7,051 nt of DNA, taken from Bacillota bacterium. Its GTDB lineage: Bacteria; Bacillota; Sulfobacillia; JAJZYS01; JAJYTV01. Numbering within the stretch: the first letter of the stretch is position 1; every line of letters starts with the position of its first letter. A model generated the notes under the pieces. That model did no database searches. It saw only the letters and a list, made by a program, of their open reading frames with translations, and was not told where the DNA came from. Below, piece after piece: positions 1-6,285 of this stretch. Location of the stretch: contig JAJZIE010000125.1 in NCBI GenBank assembly GCA_021810725.1, forward strand, positions 1-7,051. Reading direction: 5' to 3'. A program made the translations under genes and the position numbers.

Positions 1-1
1 C

Positions 2-2104
2 ACGCTGCTCGCCTTCGTCGCCCGGCTGCTCGATGGCCTCGAGGAGCCTCTCGCCGCGACCTTGCGCGCCGCCGCGCTCCTTCATCCGACCGACGAGGTC
101 TGGCAGCCGAGGCGCCCGAACTGGGAGTTCCCGCTGCCGCCGTCGCAGCGCATCCCGGTCGACGCTCCCGCGTCGCTGGCCGAAGGAAGTCCCTTGATCG
201 AGACTCTCGGCCTCGAACGGCGAGAGAGCCAGCGCGAACTCCTGGAGCTTGTCGACGAGACGCTCCAGGAAGGCGGCTTCCTCGTGGCCGAGGCGCCGAC
301 GGGTACCGGCAAGAGCCTTGCCTACCTGCTGCCCGCAATGGCCTTCGCCCTGCGGCAGGATGCCAAGGTGGTGGTCTCCACCGGCACCAGGAACCTGCAG
401 GAGCAGCTGCTGCAGAAGGACCTGCCGTCGCTCCTCGCGGCCACCGGCTGGCCGGTGCGGGCGCATCTCCTCAAGGGCCGCCAGAACTACCTCTGCCTCT
501 GGCGCTGGCAGGGCGAGGTGGCGCAAAGCCTGGCGCAGCTGCCCGGCGACGACCGCCTGCAGCTCGCGAAGGTCGCGTTCTGGCTGCATCGCACGGAGAG
601 CGGCGAACGCTCGGAGGTGCAGATCGAGAGCGACCTCTGGTCCAGGATCGAGGCCACCGCCGAGACCTGCAGCGGCGAGCGCTGCGCCGCCTACCGCGAC
701 TGCTACTTCTTCGCGGCGCGCCGCAGGGCGGAGCTGGCGCACCTGATCGTCGTCAACCACGCGCTCCTGCTCTCGGACGCCGCCAGCGGGCAGAGTGTGC
801 TGCCGCCGTTCGAGCACCTGATCGTCGACGAGGCGCACGGCCTCGACGCCGCGGCCACCGACCATCTCGGCGGCGAACTTTCGCTGCGTGAACTGCGTCG
901 TCGCGGCCAGCGAGCGGCCGCGGTCGGCGGCAGCGCCTGCCGCGACGCCCAGCGGTCGGTCCAGGAGCATGCGCAGGCAGCGGTGTCCGCGGTGCGCAAG
1001 GAGTTTCCGAACCGCCGCAGCGTCCGCCTCAAGCCCGAGTTCCTCTCCGGCGCGCCGGGAGCGGCCTTCCGCGAGGAAGTCGAAAACCTCGCCCTGGCGC
1101 TCGCCGATCTGGCCCACGCGGCGGAAGGCGTGGCGCAGGGCGCGGGGGAGCACCAGCAGGCGGAGCTGCGGGCCCTCGCCGAATCCGCGCAGCGTGACGT
1201 GGGCCTGTGCGACCGCATCCTGCTGGGGGACCCCGGGGACGTCGTCTGGTGCGACCTTCCGGACCGCGACGAGCCGAGCTTCCACACGGCGCCGCTCTAT
1301 CCCGGCGATCTGCTGCAGGAGACCCTGTTCGGACGCCTGCAGTCGGCCGTGCTCACCTCCGCGACGCTCGCCGTCGGCGACGACTTCCGCTTCCTGCTGC
1401 ACCCGATCGGACTCGCCGACGACCCGCGCGTGCACAGGACCGTGCTGCCGACGCCGTTTTTCTTCCGCGACCAGTGCGCCCTGCTGGTTCCGAACGACCT
1501 GCCTGAGCCGAAAGACCCGAGCTTCGACAGCCGTGCGCAGGACGTGCTGCTGCAGGCCCTGGCCAGCGCGGGCGGACGCAGTCTGGTGCTCTTCACGGCG
1601 CACCGGCAGCTGCGTGCCTTCCAGGCCGCCCTGCGGGAGCCGCTGGAGGCCCTCGGCCTCAAGCTGCTGGCCCAGGGCGTGGACGGGCCGCGCTCGCGGC
1701 TCCTGGATGCCCTGCGCCAGGACGAGCGCGTCGTCGTGTTCGGCGCGCAGAGCTTCTGGGAGGGCGTCGACGTCGTCGGCTCGGCGCTGGCGCTCGTGGT
1801 TCTCGTGAAGCTGCCGTTCCAGCCGCCGGACAGACCGGTCTGGGAAGCGCGCCAGGAGGCGATGGAAGCGGAGGGCCGCTCGTCGTTCAACGAGATCAGC
1901 CTGCCTGACGCGGCCCTGCGCCTCAAGCAGGGCTTCGGGCGCCTCATCCGCTCCAGCACCGACCAGGGGGCCGTGCTGGTCCTGGACCGACGGCTCGCGA
2001 CCGCCCGGTACGGTCGCTACCTCCTGGACGCCCTGCCGGACGCCGAACGGGTCATCGGCTCGACCGAAGAAGTGCTCGAAAGGCTGCCTCGCTTCCTGCC
2101 ATGA
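2..2104 (+). CDS. dinG: DinG-family ATP-dependent DNA helicase with Fe-S cluster (5' partial)
   Basis: XPD/DinG superfamily 2 helicase, expected to unwind DNA 5'-3' at damage or R-loop/D-loop structures in the cytoplasm. Residues are numbered from the TTG at 62. Walker A APTGTGKS is at 78-85, motif Ia VSTGTRNLQEQ near 105, DEAH at 256-259, TSAT at 432-435, a WEGVD segment near 566-570, and motif VI QGFGRLIR at 623-630. Four cysteines (C145, C203, C208, C214) reproduce the E. coli DinG Fe-S ligand spacing (C120, C194, C199, C205), so the cluster is probably intact. The frame has no stop back to position 2, so TTG 62 is unlikely to be the true start and the gene is cut by the window edge. The first visible residues (helical, LLAFVARLLDGLEEPLAATL) resemble the tail and linker after a DnaQ-like exonuclease in Bacillota DinG. 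That is inference, because the exonuclease itself would lie outside. YoaA is the alternative name within the family. Confidence 0.93.
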   Translation, partial: TLLAFVARLLDGLEEPLAATLRAAALLHPTDEVWQPRRPNWEFPLPPSQRIPVDAPASLAEGSPLIETLGLERRESQRELLELVDETLQEGGFLVAEAPTGTGKSLAYLLPAMAFALRQDAKVVVSTGTRNLQEQLLQKDLPSLLAATGWPVRAHLLKGRQNYLCLWRWQGEVAQSLAQLPGDDRLQLAKVAFWLHRTESGERSEVQIESDLWSRIEATAETCSGERCAAYRDCYFFAARRRAELAHLIVVNHALLLSDAASGQSVLPPFEHLIVDEAHGLDAAATDHLGGELSLRELRRRGQRAAAVGGSACRDAQRSVQEHAQAAVSAVRKEFPNRRSVRLKPEFLSGAPGAAFREEVENLALALADLAHAAEGVAQGAGEHQQAELRALAESAQRDVGLCDRILLGDPGDVVWCDLPDRDEPSFHTAPLYPGDLLQETLFGRLQSAVLTSATLAVGDDFRFLLHPIGLADDPRVHRTVLPTPFFFRDQCALLVPNDLPEPKDPSFDSRAQDVLLQALASAGGRSLVLFTAHRQLRAFQAALREPLEALGLKLLAQGVDGPRSRLLDALRQDERVVVFGAQSFWEGVDVVGSALALVVLVKLPFQPPDRPVWEARQEAMEAEGRSSFNEISLPDAALRLKQGFGRLIRSSTDQGAVLVLDRRLATARYGRYLLDALPDAERVIGSTEEVLERLPRFLP

Positions 2105-2109
2105 ATCGG

Positions 2110-2143
2110 ACCACCCTCGCATAGCCCTGGGGCAGGGGGTGGT
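2110..2143 (+). promoter_or_regulatory. Hairpin enclosing the Shine-Dalgarno of the small membrane protein
   Basis: ACCACCCTC (2110-2118) can pair with GGGGGTGGT (2135-2143) over nine positions, eight Watson-Crick and one G-U. The loop contains a smaller GCC/GGC hairpin (2124-2133). The downstream arm is the purine-rich Shine-Dalgarno (about 2134-2142), six bases before ATG 2149. The structure could limit translation of that gene or help end the helicase transcript. There is no U-run after it, so a classical terminator is unlikely. The pairing is seen in the sequence; the function is inferred. Confidence 0.4.
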
Positions 2144-2148
2144 GCAAG

Positions 2149-2523
2149 ATGGCTTCCGAGGACGGCTTCGACGGGCAGTCGGTGCTGCGCGGCGCCGGGA
2201 TGGGCGCCGTGACCGCGGCCGTGCTCCTCCTGATCGCATCCCTGGTGCTCTATGTCGTGCAGGATTCCGCCGGCTTCATCCCGCTCGCCACCGTGGCGGT
2301 GGCGTGGCTTTCCGTGCTCGCGAGCGGCTTCAGCGCCTCGCGCCGCGCCGGCCGCGCTGGGCTTTGGCACGGCGCCGCGGCTGGCCTCCTGCTCTTTTTG
2401 GTGCTCTACCTGCTCGGCATTCTCGTCTACGACCTCCCGATGCAGCCATCGGGCCTGGCCTTGCGCATCGTGCTGAGCCTCGTCGTCGGCGCGATCGGCG
2501 GCATGCTCGGGCTTGCGCTCTGA
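2149..2523 (+). CDS. Small four-helix integral membrane protein, TIGR04086/DUF3792-like
   Basis: A 124-residue protein with a short polar N-terminus (MASEDGFDGQS) followed by four hydrophobic segments at about residues 13-38, 42-58, 70-92 and 103-124. The second and third are separated by a small basic loop (SASRRAGRAG). Glycine-rich helices (GAGMGAVTAAV, GAIGGMLGLAL) and a GF-S-A-R-R-A-G pattern between helices two and three match my recollection of the TIGR04086 (DUF3792) membrane proteins of Bacillota, which are about this length and have no assigned function. The start ATG is supported by AGGGGGTGG six bases upstream. It sits 44 bases after the helicase stop and 60 bases before the next secreted-protein gene, so an envelope role is plausible but unproven. 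No catalytic motif is visible. The family assignment is from memory; the membrane character is certain. Confidence 0.75.
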   Translation: MASEDGFDGQSVLRGAGMGAVTAAVLLLIASLVLYVVQDSAGFIPLATVAVAWLSVLASGFSASRRAGRAGLWHGAAAGLLLFLVLYLLGILVYDLPMQPSGLALRIVLSLVVGAIGGMLGLAL

Positions 2524-2526
2524 GAT

Positions 2527-2540
2527 CGCCTTCGGCGTTT
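2527..2540 (+). terminator. Possible weak intrinsic terminator
   Basis: CGCC-TTC-GGCG followed by TTT begins four bases after the stop codon of the small membrane protein. The stem is only four pairs and the T-run only three, so it would be at best a weak terminator or attenuator between this gene and the next. The competing hairpin TCGGC-GTTT-GCCGA (2532-2545) uses the same bases. Confidence 0.22.
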
Positions 2541-2571
2541 GCCGACCGGGCCGATGGGCAAGGCTGGCGCC

Positions 2572-2578
2572 GAGGTGA
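2572..2578 (+). promoter_or_regulatory. Shine-Dalgarno deciding the start of the PG-binding/LysM protein
   Basis: GAGGTGA lies five bases before ATG 2584, which makes that codon the best-supported start. In-frame upstream candidates TTG 2539, ATG 2554 and ATG 2578 have no comparable purine-rich box. ATG 2554 would add a lysine to the signal-peptide n-region, so it remains a second choice. Confidence 0.5.
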
Positions 2579-2583
2579 TGGTC

Positions 2584-3756
2584 ATGCCGCCGATCGCCAT
2601 GATCTGGCTGCTGCTGCTTTCCGCATCGTTCACCCCGCTCGCTTCAGGCACCCAGGGTCCAGCGGTGTCCGCACTGCAGACCGAACTCACGCGCCTGAAC
2701 TTCGCTCCCGGCGCCGTGGATGGCGTCTACGGACCCGAGACGGCCGCGGCCGTCAGCCGCCTCGAGACCCAGGCCGGCCTGCCGGCCGACGGCAAGGCCG
2801 GCACCGCCGTGCTCGCCGACATCGTCGCGAAGGTCGCGGCATCGGCGCCGGTCGTGCAGATGGGGGACAAGGGTCCGGCGGTGCAGGACCTCCAGTCGCT
2901 CCTGAGCGCCGACGGGGTCAAGGTGCAGGCGGACGGTGTCTTCGGCAGCGCCACCGCGGCGGCCGTGCGCCAGCTGCAGGCCGCGCGCGGCATCGGCGTC
3001 GACGGCGTCGTCGGCCCCGCCACCTGGGATGCGCTCTTCGAGCGCAGCTACAGCGTCCAGCCGGGCCAGACGATCGACGGCATCGCCCAGGCGTATGGCC
3101 TGCCTGCCGCAAATCTGCTCGCCGCGAACGGCGGGAACAGCCTGATCCTCGCCGGCCAGAAACTTGAGCTGCCGTACGCGGGCGTACCCGCGACGGGCAC
3201 AAACCCGCCGCCCGCCACCGCAACGGTCGCGAACGGGTCGGGCGCCTCGCAGCCGCCGTCCGGCCAGGGCGGCAAGTCCGGCGCGAAGAATCCTGGCGGC
3301 GGCCAGGTGATCCCGGGCCGCACCTTGGCGCAGTGGGGCGGGGCGGGCACGCCGCAGCTCGCCGTGGTGGTTGTCGCCCAAGACCAGGCGAGTGCCCTGG
3401 CCCTGCGCAAGGGCATGCCGGCGGGCATGCTGCTCGCCTTGCCGACGTCGCTCTACAGCCTGGGCGGCAGCGACAAGGTGCTGCTCGCGACGCAGAGCCT
3501 CAAGGACGTCGAGCGCACCGGAGCGCAGGCGGTGCTCTGGCAAGGGTCGCTGTCGGCGACGGCGCTCACGACTCTCGCGGCGCAGCGGGTGAGCGTCGTC
3601 GTGGCAAACGAGGAAACACCCTCCCAGGCACTCGCGAGGGCGAGCGGCGGCCAGGTGCTGGCCGTGCCCGTCAAGGACAGCGACCTTCAGGCCTTGCAGA
3701 CACTCGCGCAGGGCCTCCAGAAGGCCGGCTACCGGCTCGCGTCACCGCTGCCCTAG
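2584..3756 (+). CDS. Exported peptidoglycan-binding protein: 2x PG_binding_1, LysM, degenerate deacetylase-like C-terminus
   Basis: A 390-residue protein if started at ATG 2584. The N-terminus (IAMIWLLLLSASFTPLASG) is a signal peptide, probably cut near residue 22. Two PG_binding_1 repeats follow, at about 24-80 and 95-152, each with the family signatures (GPAVSALQTEL, DGVYGPETAAAV; GPAVQDLQSLL, DGVFGSATAAAV, VGPATWDAL). A LysM follows at about 155-197 (YSVQPGQTIDGIAQAYGL through LAGQKLELP). Next is a disordered Pro/Gly/Ser/Ala linker (about 198-256). The final domain (257-390) has alternating strands and helices and ends with GGQVLAVPV, a helix and QKAGYRLAS. That layout resembles the last strand and helix of NodB-type polysaccharide deacetylases, but the catalytic DD pair and metal histidines are absent. 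The whole protein contains no histidine and no cysteine. Likely role: non-enzymatic wall or spore-coat binding outside the membrane. The deacetylase relationship is inference; the binding modules are clear. Confidence 0.88.
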   Translation: MPPIAMIWLLLLSASFTPLASGTQGPAVSALQTELTRLNFAPGAVDGVYGPETAAAVSRLETQAGLPADGKAGTAVLADIVAKVAASAPVVQMGDKGPAVQDLQSLLSADGVKVQADGVFGSATAAAVRQLQAARGIGVDGVVGPATWDALFERSYSVQPGQTIDGIAQAYGLPAANLLAANGGNSLILAGQKLELPYAGVPATGTNPPPATATVANGSGASQPPSGQGGKSGAKNPGGGQVIPGRTLAQWGGAGTPQLAVVVVAQDQASALALRKGMPAGMLLALPTSLYSLGGSDKVLLATQSLKDVERTGAQAVLWQGSLSATALTTLAAQRVSVVVANEETPSQALARASGGQVLAVPVKDSDLQALQTLAQGLQKAGYRLASPLP

Positions 3757-3763
3757 GCAGGGT

Positions 3764-3780
3764 GCCGGGGCATTCCCGGC
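3764..3780 (+). other. Small intergenic hairpin
   Basis: GCCGGG-GCATT-CCCGGC is a perfect six-pair stem with a five-base loop, eight bases after the stop of the LysM protein. No T-run follows, so it is not a standard terminator. It may protect or separate transcripts, or be a chance palindrome in GC-rich DNA. Confidence 0.25.
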
Positions 3781-3805
3781 GAAGCGTGCCGCGGGGGGGA
3801 CGAGC

Positions 3806-4276
3806 GTGGGACCTCAAGACTTCCTGCGTCGCGCCGCAAGCGGGGGTTTGCGTCCTGACGTGCAGGAGCTCGCCGCGTCGACCCGCACCGCGGAGGACGC
3901 GGCGCGGGCCGTCGGCTGCCTGCAGCGTCAGATCGTCAAGTCGCTCGTGTTTCTGGCGGATGATGAGGCGGTCGTCGTGCTGCAGCGCGGTGACCGCAAG
4001 GTCGATCCGGAGCGCTTGCGGGCCGTGCTGGGTGCAGCCAAGGTGCGCAGGGCCGATCCGGACCGCGTCTACGAAGAGACCGGCTATGCCATAGGCGGCG
4101 TGCCGCCGTTCGCTCACCTGCGACCTCTGCGCACCGTGCTCGACGCCTGCCTCGCCGACGAGGATCCACTCTACGCAGCAGCCGGCGGGCCAAGGGCGCT
4201 CTTCGCCACTTCCGGCGAGGAGCTTCGCCGCGCCAGCGGGGCTGCGGTTGCCTGCTGCTGCGCCGACGACGCTTGA
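3806..4276 (+). CDS. YbaK/ProX-type aminoacyl-tRNA deacylase
   Basis: A 156-residue single-domain protein of the YbaK/prolyl-tRNA-synthetase-editing fold, the usual family length. These free-standing enzymes hydrolyse mischarged aminoacyl-tRNA (typically Cys- or Ala-tRNA-Pro) in the cytoplasm. Visible signatures are STRTAEDAARAVG (25-37), IVKSLVF (43-49) carrying the conserved lysine K45 equivalent to the catalytic lysine of YbaK, TGYAIGGVPPFAH (92-104) with the GGVPP substrate loop, and YAAAGGPRALF (123-133). Start GTG 3806 is backed by GGGGGGGA (3793-3800), five bases upstream. The stop overlaps the next gene by four bases (TTGA). The exact substrate cannot be read from sequence. A run of three cysteines close to the C-terminus (150-152) is unusual and has no known role in the family. 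Confidence 0.9.
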   Translation: MGPQDFLRRAASGGLRPDVQELAASTRTAEDAARAVGCLQRQIVKSLVFLADDEAVVVLQRGDRKVDPERLRAVLGAAKVRRADPDRVYEETGYAIGGVPPFAHLRPLRTVLDACLADEDPLYAAAGGPRALFATSGEELRRASGAAVACCCADDA

Positions 4277-5364
4277 GCGAGCGTCTTGACCCCGGGCAGC
4301 TGCGACGCATGACGCTCGGCCGACAGCTGCTGCTCGGTCGCGTCGAGATGGCCCCTCTTGAGGCCATGCGACACCTCGGAGGGCTCAACGCCCAACATCG
4401 CAGGTCGCCGTACATCTCGCTCTGGAGCCGCCTCGGAGGCTTTCAGCGCCGGGATCTCGAAGAAGCCCTCGCGCGGGGGGAGGCTTACAAAGCGACCCTG
4501 ATGCGCGGTACGTTGCATCTCGTGGCCGCCGACGAATACCCGCACTATTTCGCGGCGCTCGCCGAGGCACGGCGGCGGGCCTTCCGCGGCTTCTTCCCGC
4601 GCGTCGCCAAAGAAATCAACGAGGTCCTCGTCCACGACAAGTTGGCCGAGGCCTTGCGCCAGGGCGAGGCCGTTGCGTTCCGGGAGTTCGAACGCATCCT
4701 GCAGCCGCTCTACCCCGAGGCGCCCGCGGCGAGCCTTTCCTTCGCCGCCAAGGCGCTCGCCCCGGTCGTTCAGTTGCCGCCGGCGGGCGCGTGGCGCGGC
4801 AATGCCTCGCCACAGTACGGTTGGGTGGCCGTCTCCCTCGAGACCGATCCGCGGGCGGCCGAGGAGGACCTTTTGCTGCGCTACCTTGCCGCGTTCGGGC
4901 CCGCGACCGCGCAGGACTTCGCCCAGTGGTCCGGCCTCGGCGCGGCGCAGGCCCAGGCCGTGCAGGGGCGCCTCGGCGACCGCCTGCGGCGACTGGAGTG
5001 CAATGGCGAACTCCTTCTCGACCTCGCGCGTCCGCCCGAGATCCCCGGCGCCGATCCTCCCGTGCGCTTCCTGCCGCGCTGGGACAACCTCCTGCTCGCC
5101 TATCGGGACCGTAGCCGCGTGCTGGCTCCCGACCTGCAGGACCAGGTGATCATGCGGGACGGCCGCGTCCTCGCGACCTTTCTCGTGGACGGCCAGGTGG
5201 CGGGCCTCTGGGACGTCGAGGAGACCGCCAGCAACTGCACCGTGGTGCTGAGGCCGTTGCGGCCGCTCACGCGCAGGCGGACGGAGGAAGTCGTCGGGGA
5301 GGCAGACCACCTGGCCGAGTGGCTTGTGCCGGGAGGAAGGGGCGGCCATCGCCTCGAGCGGTGA
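4273..5364 (+). CDS. Winged-helix DNA-binding protein, HTH_42 / AlkZ-like glycosylase family
   Basis: A 363-residue protein matching the HTH_42 (PF06224) family, which includes the DNA interstrand-crosslink glycosylases AlkZ and YcaQ/AlkX. Family hallmarks are LGRQLLLGR (15-23), HLGGLNAQHRRSPYISLWSR (34-53), LMRGTLHLVAADEY (76-89), a second winged-helix segment LRYLAAFGPATAQDFAQWSG (202-221), and the C-terminal beta-domain signatures FLPRWDNLLLAYRDR (266-280) and FLVDGQVAGLWD (303-314). The catalytic motif position, Q-x-Q in AlkZ and Q-x-D in YcaQ, reads N39-A40-Q41 here, so lyase or glycosylase activity may be changed. The TTG at 4273 overlaps the stop of the deacylase gene and has no Shine-Dalgarno of its own, suggesting translational coupling. 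ATG 4309 (residue 13) is the alternative start but would trim the conserved first helix. Likely job: repair or tolerance of alkylated or crosslinked DNA. Confidence 0.88.
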   Translation: MSERLDPGQLRRMTLGRQLLLGRVEMAPLEAMRHLGGLNAQHRRSPYISLWSRLGGFQRRDLEEALARGEAYKATLMRGTLHLVAADEYPHYFAALAEARRRAFRGFFPRVAKEINEVLVHDKLAEALRQGEAVAFREFERILQPLYPEAPAASLSFAAKALAPVVQLPPAGAWRGNASPQYGWVAVSLETDPRAAEEDLLLRYLAAFGPATAQDFAQWSGLGAAQAQAVQGRLGDRLRRLECNGELLLDLARPPEIPGADPPVRFLPRWDNLLLAYRDRSRVLAPDLQDQVIMRDGRVLATFLVDGQVAGLWDVEETASNCTVVLRPLRPLTRRRTEEVVGEADHLAEWLVPGGRGGHRLER

Positions 5365-5391
5365 GCCGCGCCGCTGCCATGCCAGAGAAGC

Positions 5392-5399
5392 GGGAGGTG
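5392..5399 (+). promoter_or_regulatory. Strong Shine-Dalgarno for the GNAT gene
   Basis: GGGAGGTG, six bases before ATG 5406, is the best ribosome-binding site in the window. It settles the start over the in-frame upstream candidates at 5319 and ATG 5379. Confidence 0.6.
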
Positions 5400-5405
5400 C
5401 CGCGC

Positions 5406-5954
5406 ATGTCCATCCTCGAGACCGACCGCCTCCGCCTGCGCGAGATGACGCTCCTGGACGCCGAGCTTCTGCTCGAGATCTTCCAGGACCCGATCGCGAT
5501 GCGGCACTACCCGAGCACCATCGACCGGCAGGGGGCGATCGCCTGGGTCGAGCGGGCACAGGCGAGTTACCGGCAGCACGGACATGGCTTCTGGCTTGCC
5601 GAGCGCAGGGAGGACGGCCGCTTCCTCGGCCAGTGCGGGCTGCTCGCGCAGGACGTGCACGGTGCCGCGGAGGTGGAGGTGGCCTATCTCTTCGCACGGC
5701 GCTTCTGGGGCCATGGCTACGCCACCGAGGCAGCCGGGGCGTGCCGGGACTGGGCGTTCACGCACCTCGCCGTCCCGCGCGTCGTGTCCCTGATCCGCCG
5801 TGAGAATCTGCCCTCCATCCGGGTGGCGGAGCGCAACGGCATGCGTCCCGTCTCGCTCGAGGAGACATCGCCAGGCAAGTGGCGGATGCGCCGCATGGGC
5901 GGAGTCGGGAAGGCGCCCGGCCCCGACCGCGACGGCGATCGCGCCTGGTGGTAG
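5406..5954 (+). CDS. RimJ/RimL-type GNAT N-acetyltransferase
   Basis: A 182-residue member of the Acetyltransf_3 group, transferring acetyl from acetyl-CoA to an unidentified amine (protein N-terminus, small molecule or antibiotic). The N-terminal ETDRLRLREMTLLDAE (5-20) is the classic opening of this group. The acetyl-CoA pyrophosphate loop is RRFWGHGYATEA (98-109, R-x-x-G-x-G form). The preceding strand is EVEVAYLF (89-96), and motif B is ENLPSIRVAERNGMRP (133-148), with the Asn and Ser that contact CoA. After about residue 150 the expected H-x-x-Y-type final strand is not recognisable. The tail (PGPDRDGDRAWW) is polar and repetitive, so the C-terminus may be divergent or eroded. It lies 41 bases after the AlkZ-like gene and nine bases before the next frame, which continues in the same phase. 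Confidence 0.88.
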   Translation: MSILETDRLRLREMTLLDAELLLEIFQDPIAMRHYPSTIDRQGAIAWVERAQASYRQHGHGFWLAERREDGRFLGQCGLLAQDVHGAAEVEVAYLFARRFWGHGYATEAAGACRDWAFTHLAVPRVVSLIRRENLPSIRVAERNGMRPVSLEETSPGKWRMRRMGGVGKAPGPDRDGDRAWW

Positions 5955-5963
5955 GACTCGGGC

Positions 5964-6260
5964 GTGCACCAGAACCTCATCTTCCCGGTCCACCCGGATC
6001 CGATCTCGGGTGCCCACGCGTGGCACCAGGCGGTCACGGTGACGAAGGCCGAGCCGGGGGACGCCTTCGGCGACATCGAGGTCGACCTCGCGCTGTCGCA
6101 TGCCATCTACAGGGACTGGCTGAAGCTGGCGAAGCCCGCAGGCGCGCACGGCCTGCGCCGCCCGCGCTGGCTGCTGCGCCCCTTGCGCCCGGTGCCCCAG
6201 GCCTACGTCCTGCCGCCGGGGCCGGGCGAGGCCGCAAGAAACCGCCCCGCAGGAGACTAG
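5964..6260 (+). CDS. 98-residue frame resembling the C-terminal tail of a molybdopterin oxidoreductase (possible remnant)
   Basis: Codon use is as GC3-rich as in the neighbouring genes, so this is or recently was coding. The sequence begins with the GTG-initiated HQNLIFPVHPDPISGAHAWH (2-21) and continues with QAVTV-KAEPGDAFGDIEVD (22-41), a helix ending YRDWLKLA (49-56), and a basic Arg/Pro segment. From memory, NLxxPxHPDPISGxHxWHQ followed by GDxxGDIxVD looks like the extreme C-terminus of formate-dehydrogenase-like molybdopterin enzymes of 700 or more residues. No upstream catalytic part is present. The GTG has only a weak ribosome site, and the frame is separated from the acetyltransferase just by TAG 5952 in the same phase. 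It could be a remnant after deletion, or a small stand-alone protein. Homology must be tested; the function is not assigned. Confidence 0.5.
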   Translation: MHQNLIFPVHPDPISGAHAWHQAVTVTKAEPGDAFGDIEVDLALSHAIYRDWLKLAKPAGAHGLRRPRWLLRPLRPVPQAYVLPPGPGEAARNRPAGD

Positions 6261-6285
6261 CAGCCCGTGTTACAAGCGTGGCTGC
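6260..6285. repeat. Imperfect palindrome, candidate end region of the insertion sequence
   Basis: GCAGCC (6260-6265) and GGCTGC (6280-6285) are inverted, with 14 bases between them. A further CG/CG pair is possible with one bulged T. The palindrome starts in the stop codon of the 98-residue frame. It could end that transcript or mark the transposase-side terminus of the IS. The opposite IS end is outside the window, so a terminal inverted repeat cannot be confirmed. Confidence 0.3.

Noticed and set aside
62..64. TTG 62 as the true start of the helicase
   Set aside because: The frame stays open to position 2 with plausible protein sequence, and no Shine-Dalgarno precedes TTG 62.
888..1808. 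306-codon plus-strand frame inside the helicase gene
   Set aside because: It is Ser/Arg/Ala low-complexity sequence out of phase with the conserved helicase motifs.
2637..3060. Possible recent tandem duplication in the LysM protein
   Set aside because: The two PG_binding_1 modules are similar at protein level but clearly diverged in DNA. This is the normal modular architecture of the family, not a recent repeat.
2644..3543. 299-codon minus-strand frame opposite the LysM protein
   Set aside because: It has no domain signature, while the plus strand encodes a signal peptide, two PG_binding_1 repeats and a LysM.
4171..5697. 508-codon open frame on the minus strand opposite the AlkZ-like and acetyltransferase genes
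   Set aside because: Its protein is Arg/Pro/Gly-rich with no recognisable motifs. It is the antisense shadow expected in GC-rich DNA opposite two well-supported genes.
5100..6149. 349-codon minus-strand open frame
   Set aside because: It overlaps three plus-strand frames with clear coding signatures, and its composition is typical of a shadow frame.
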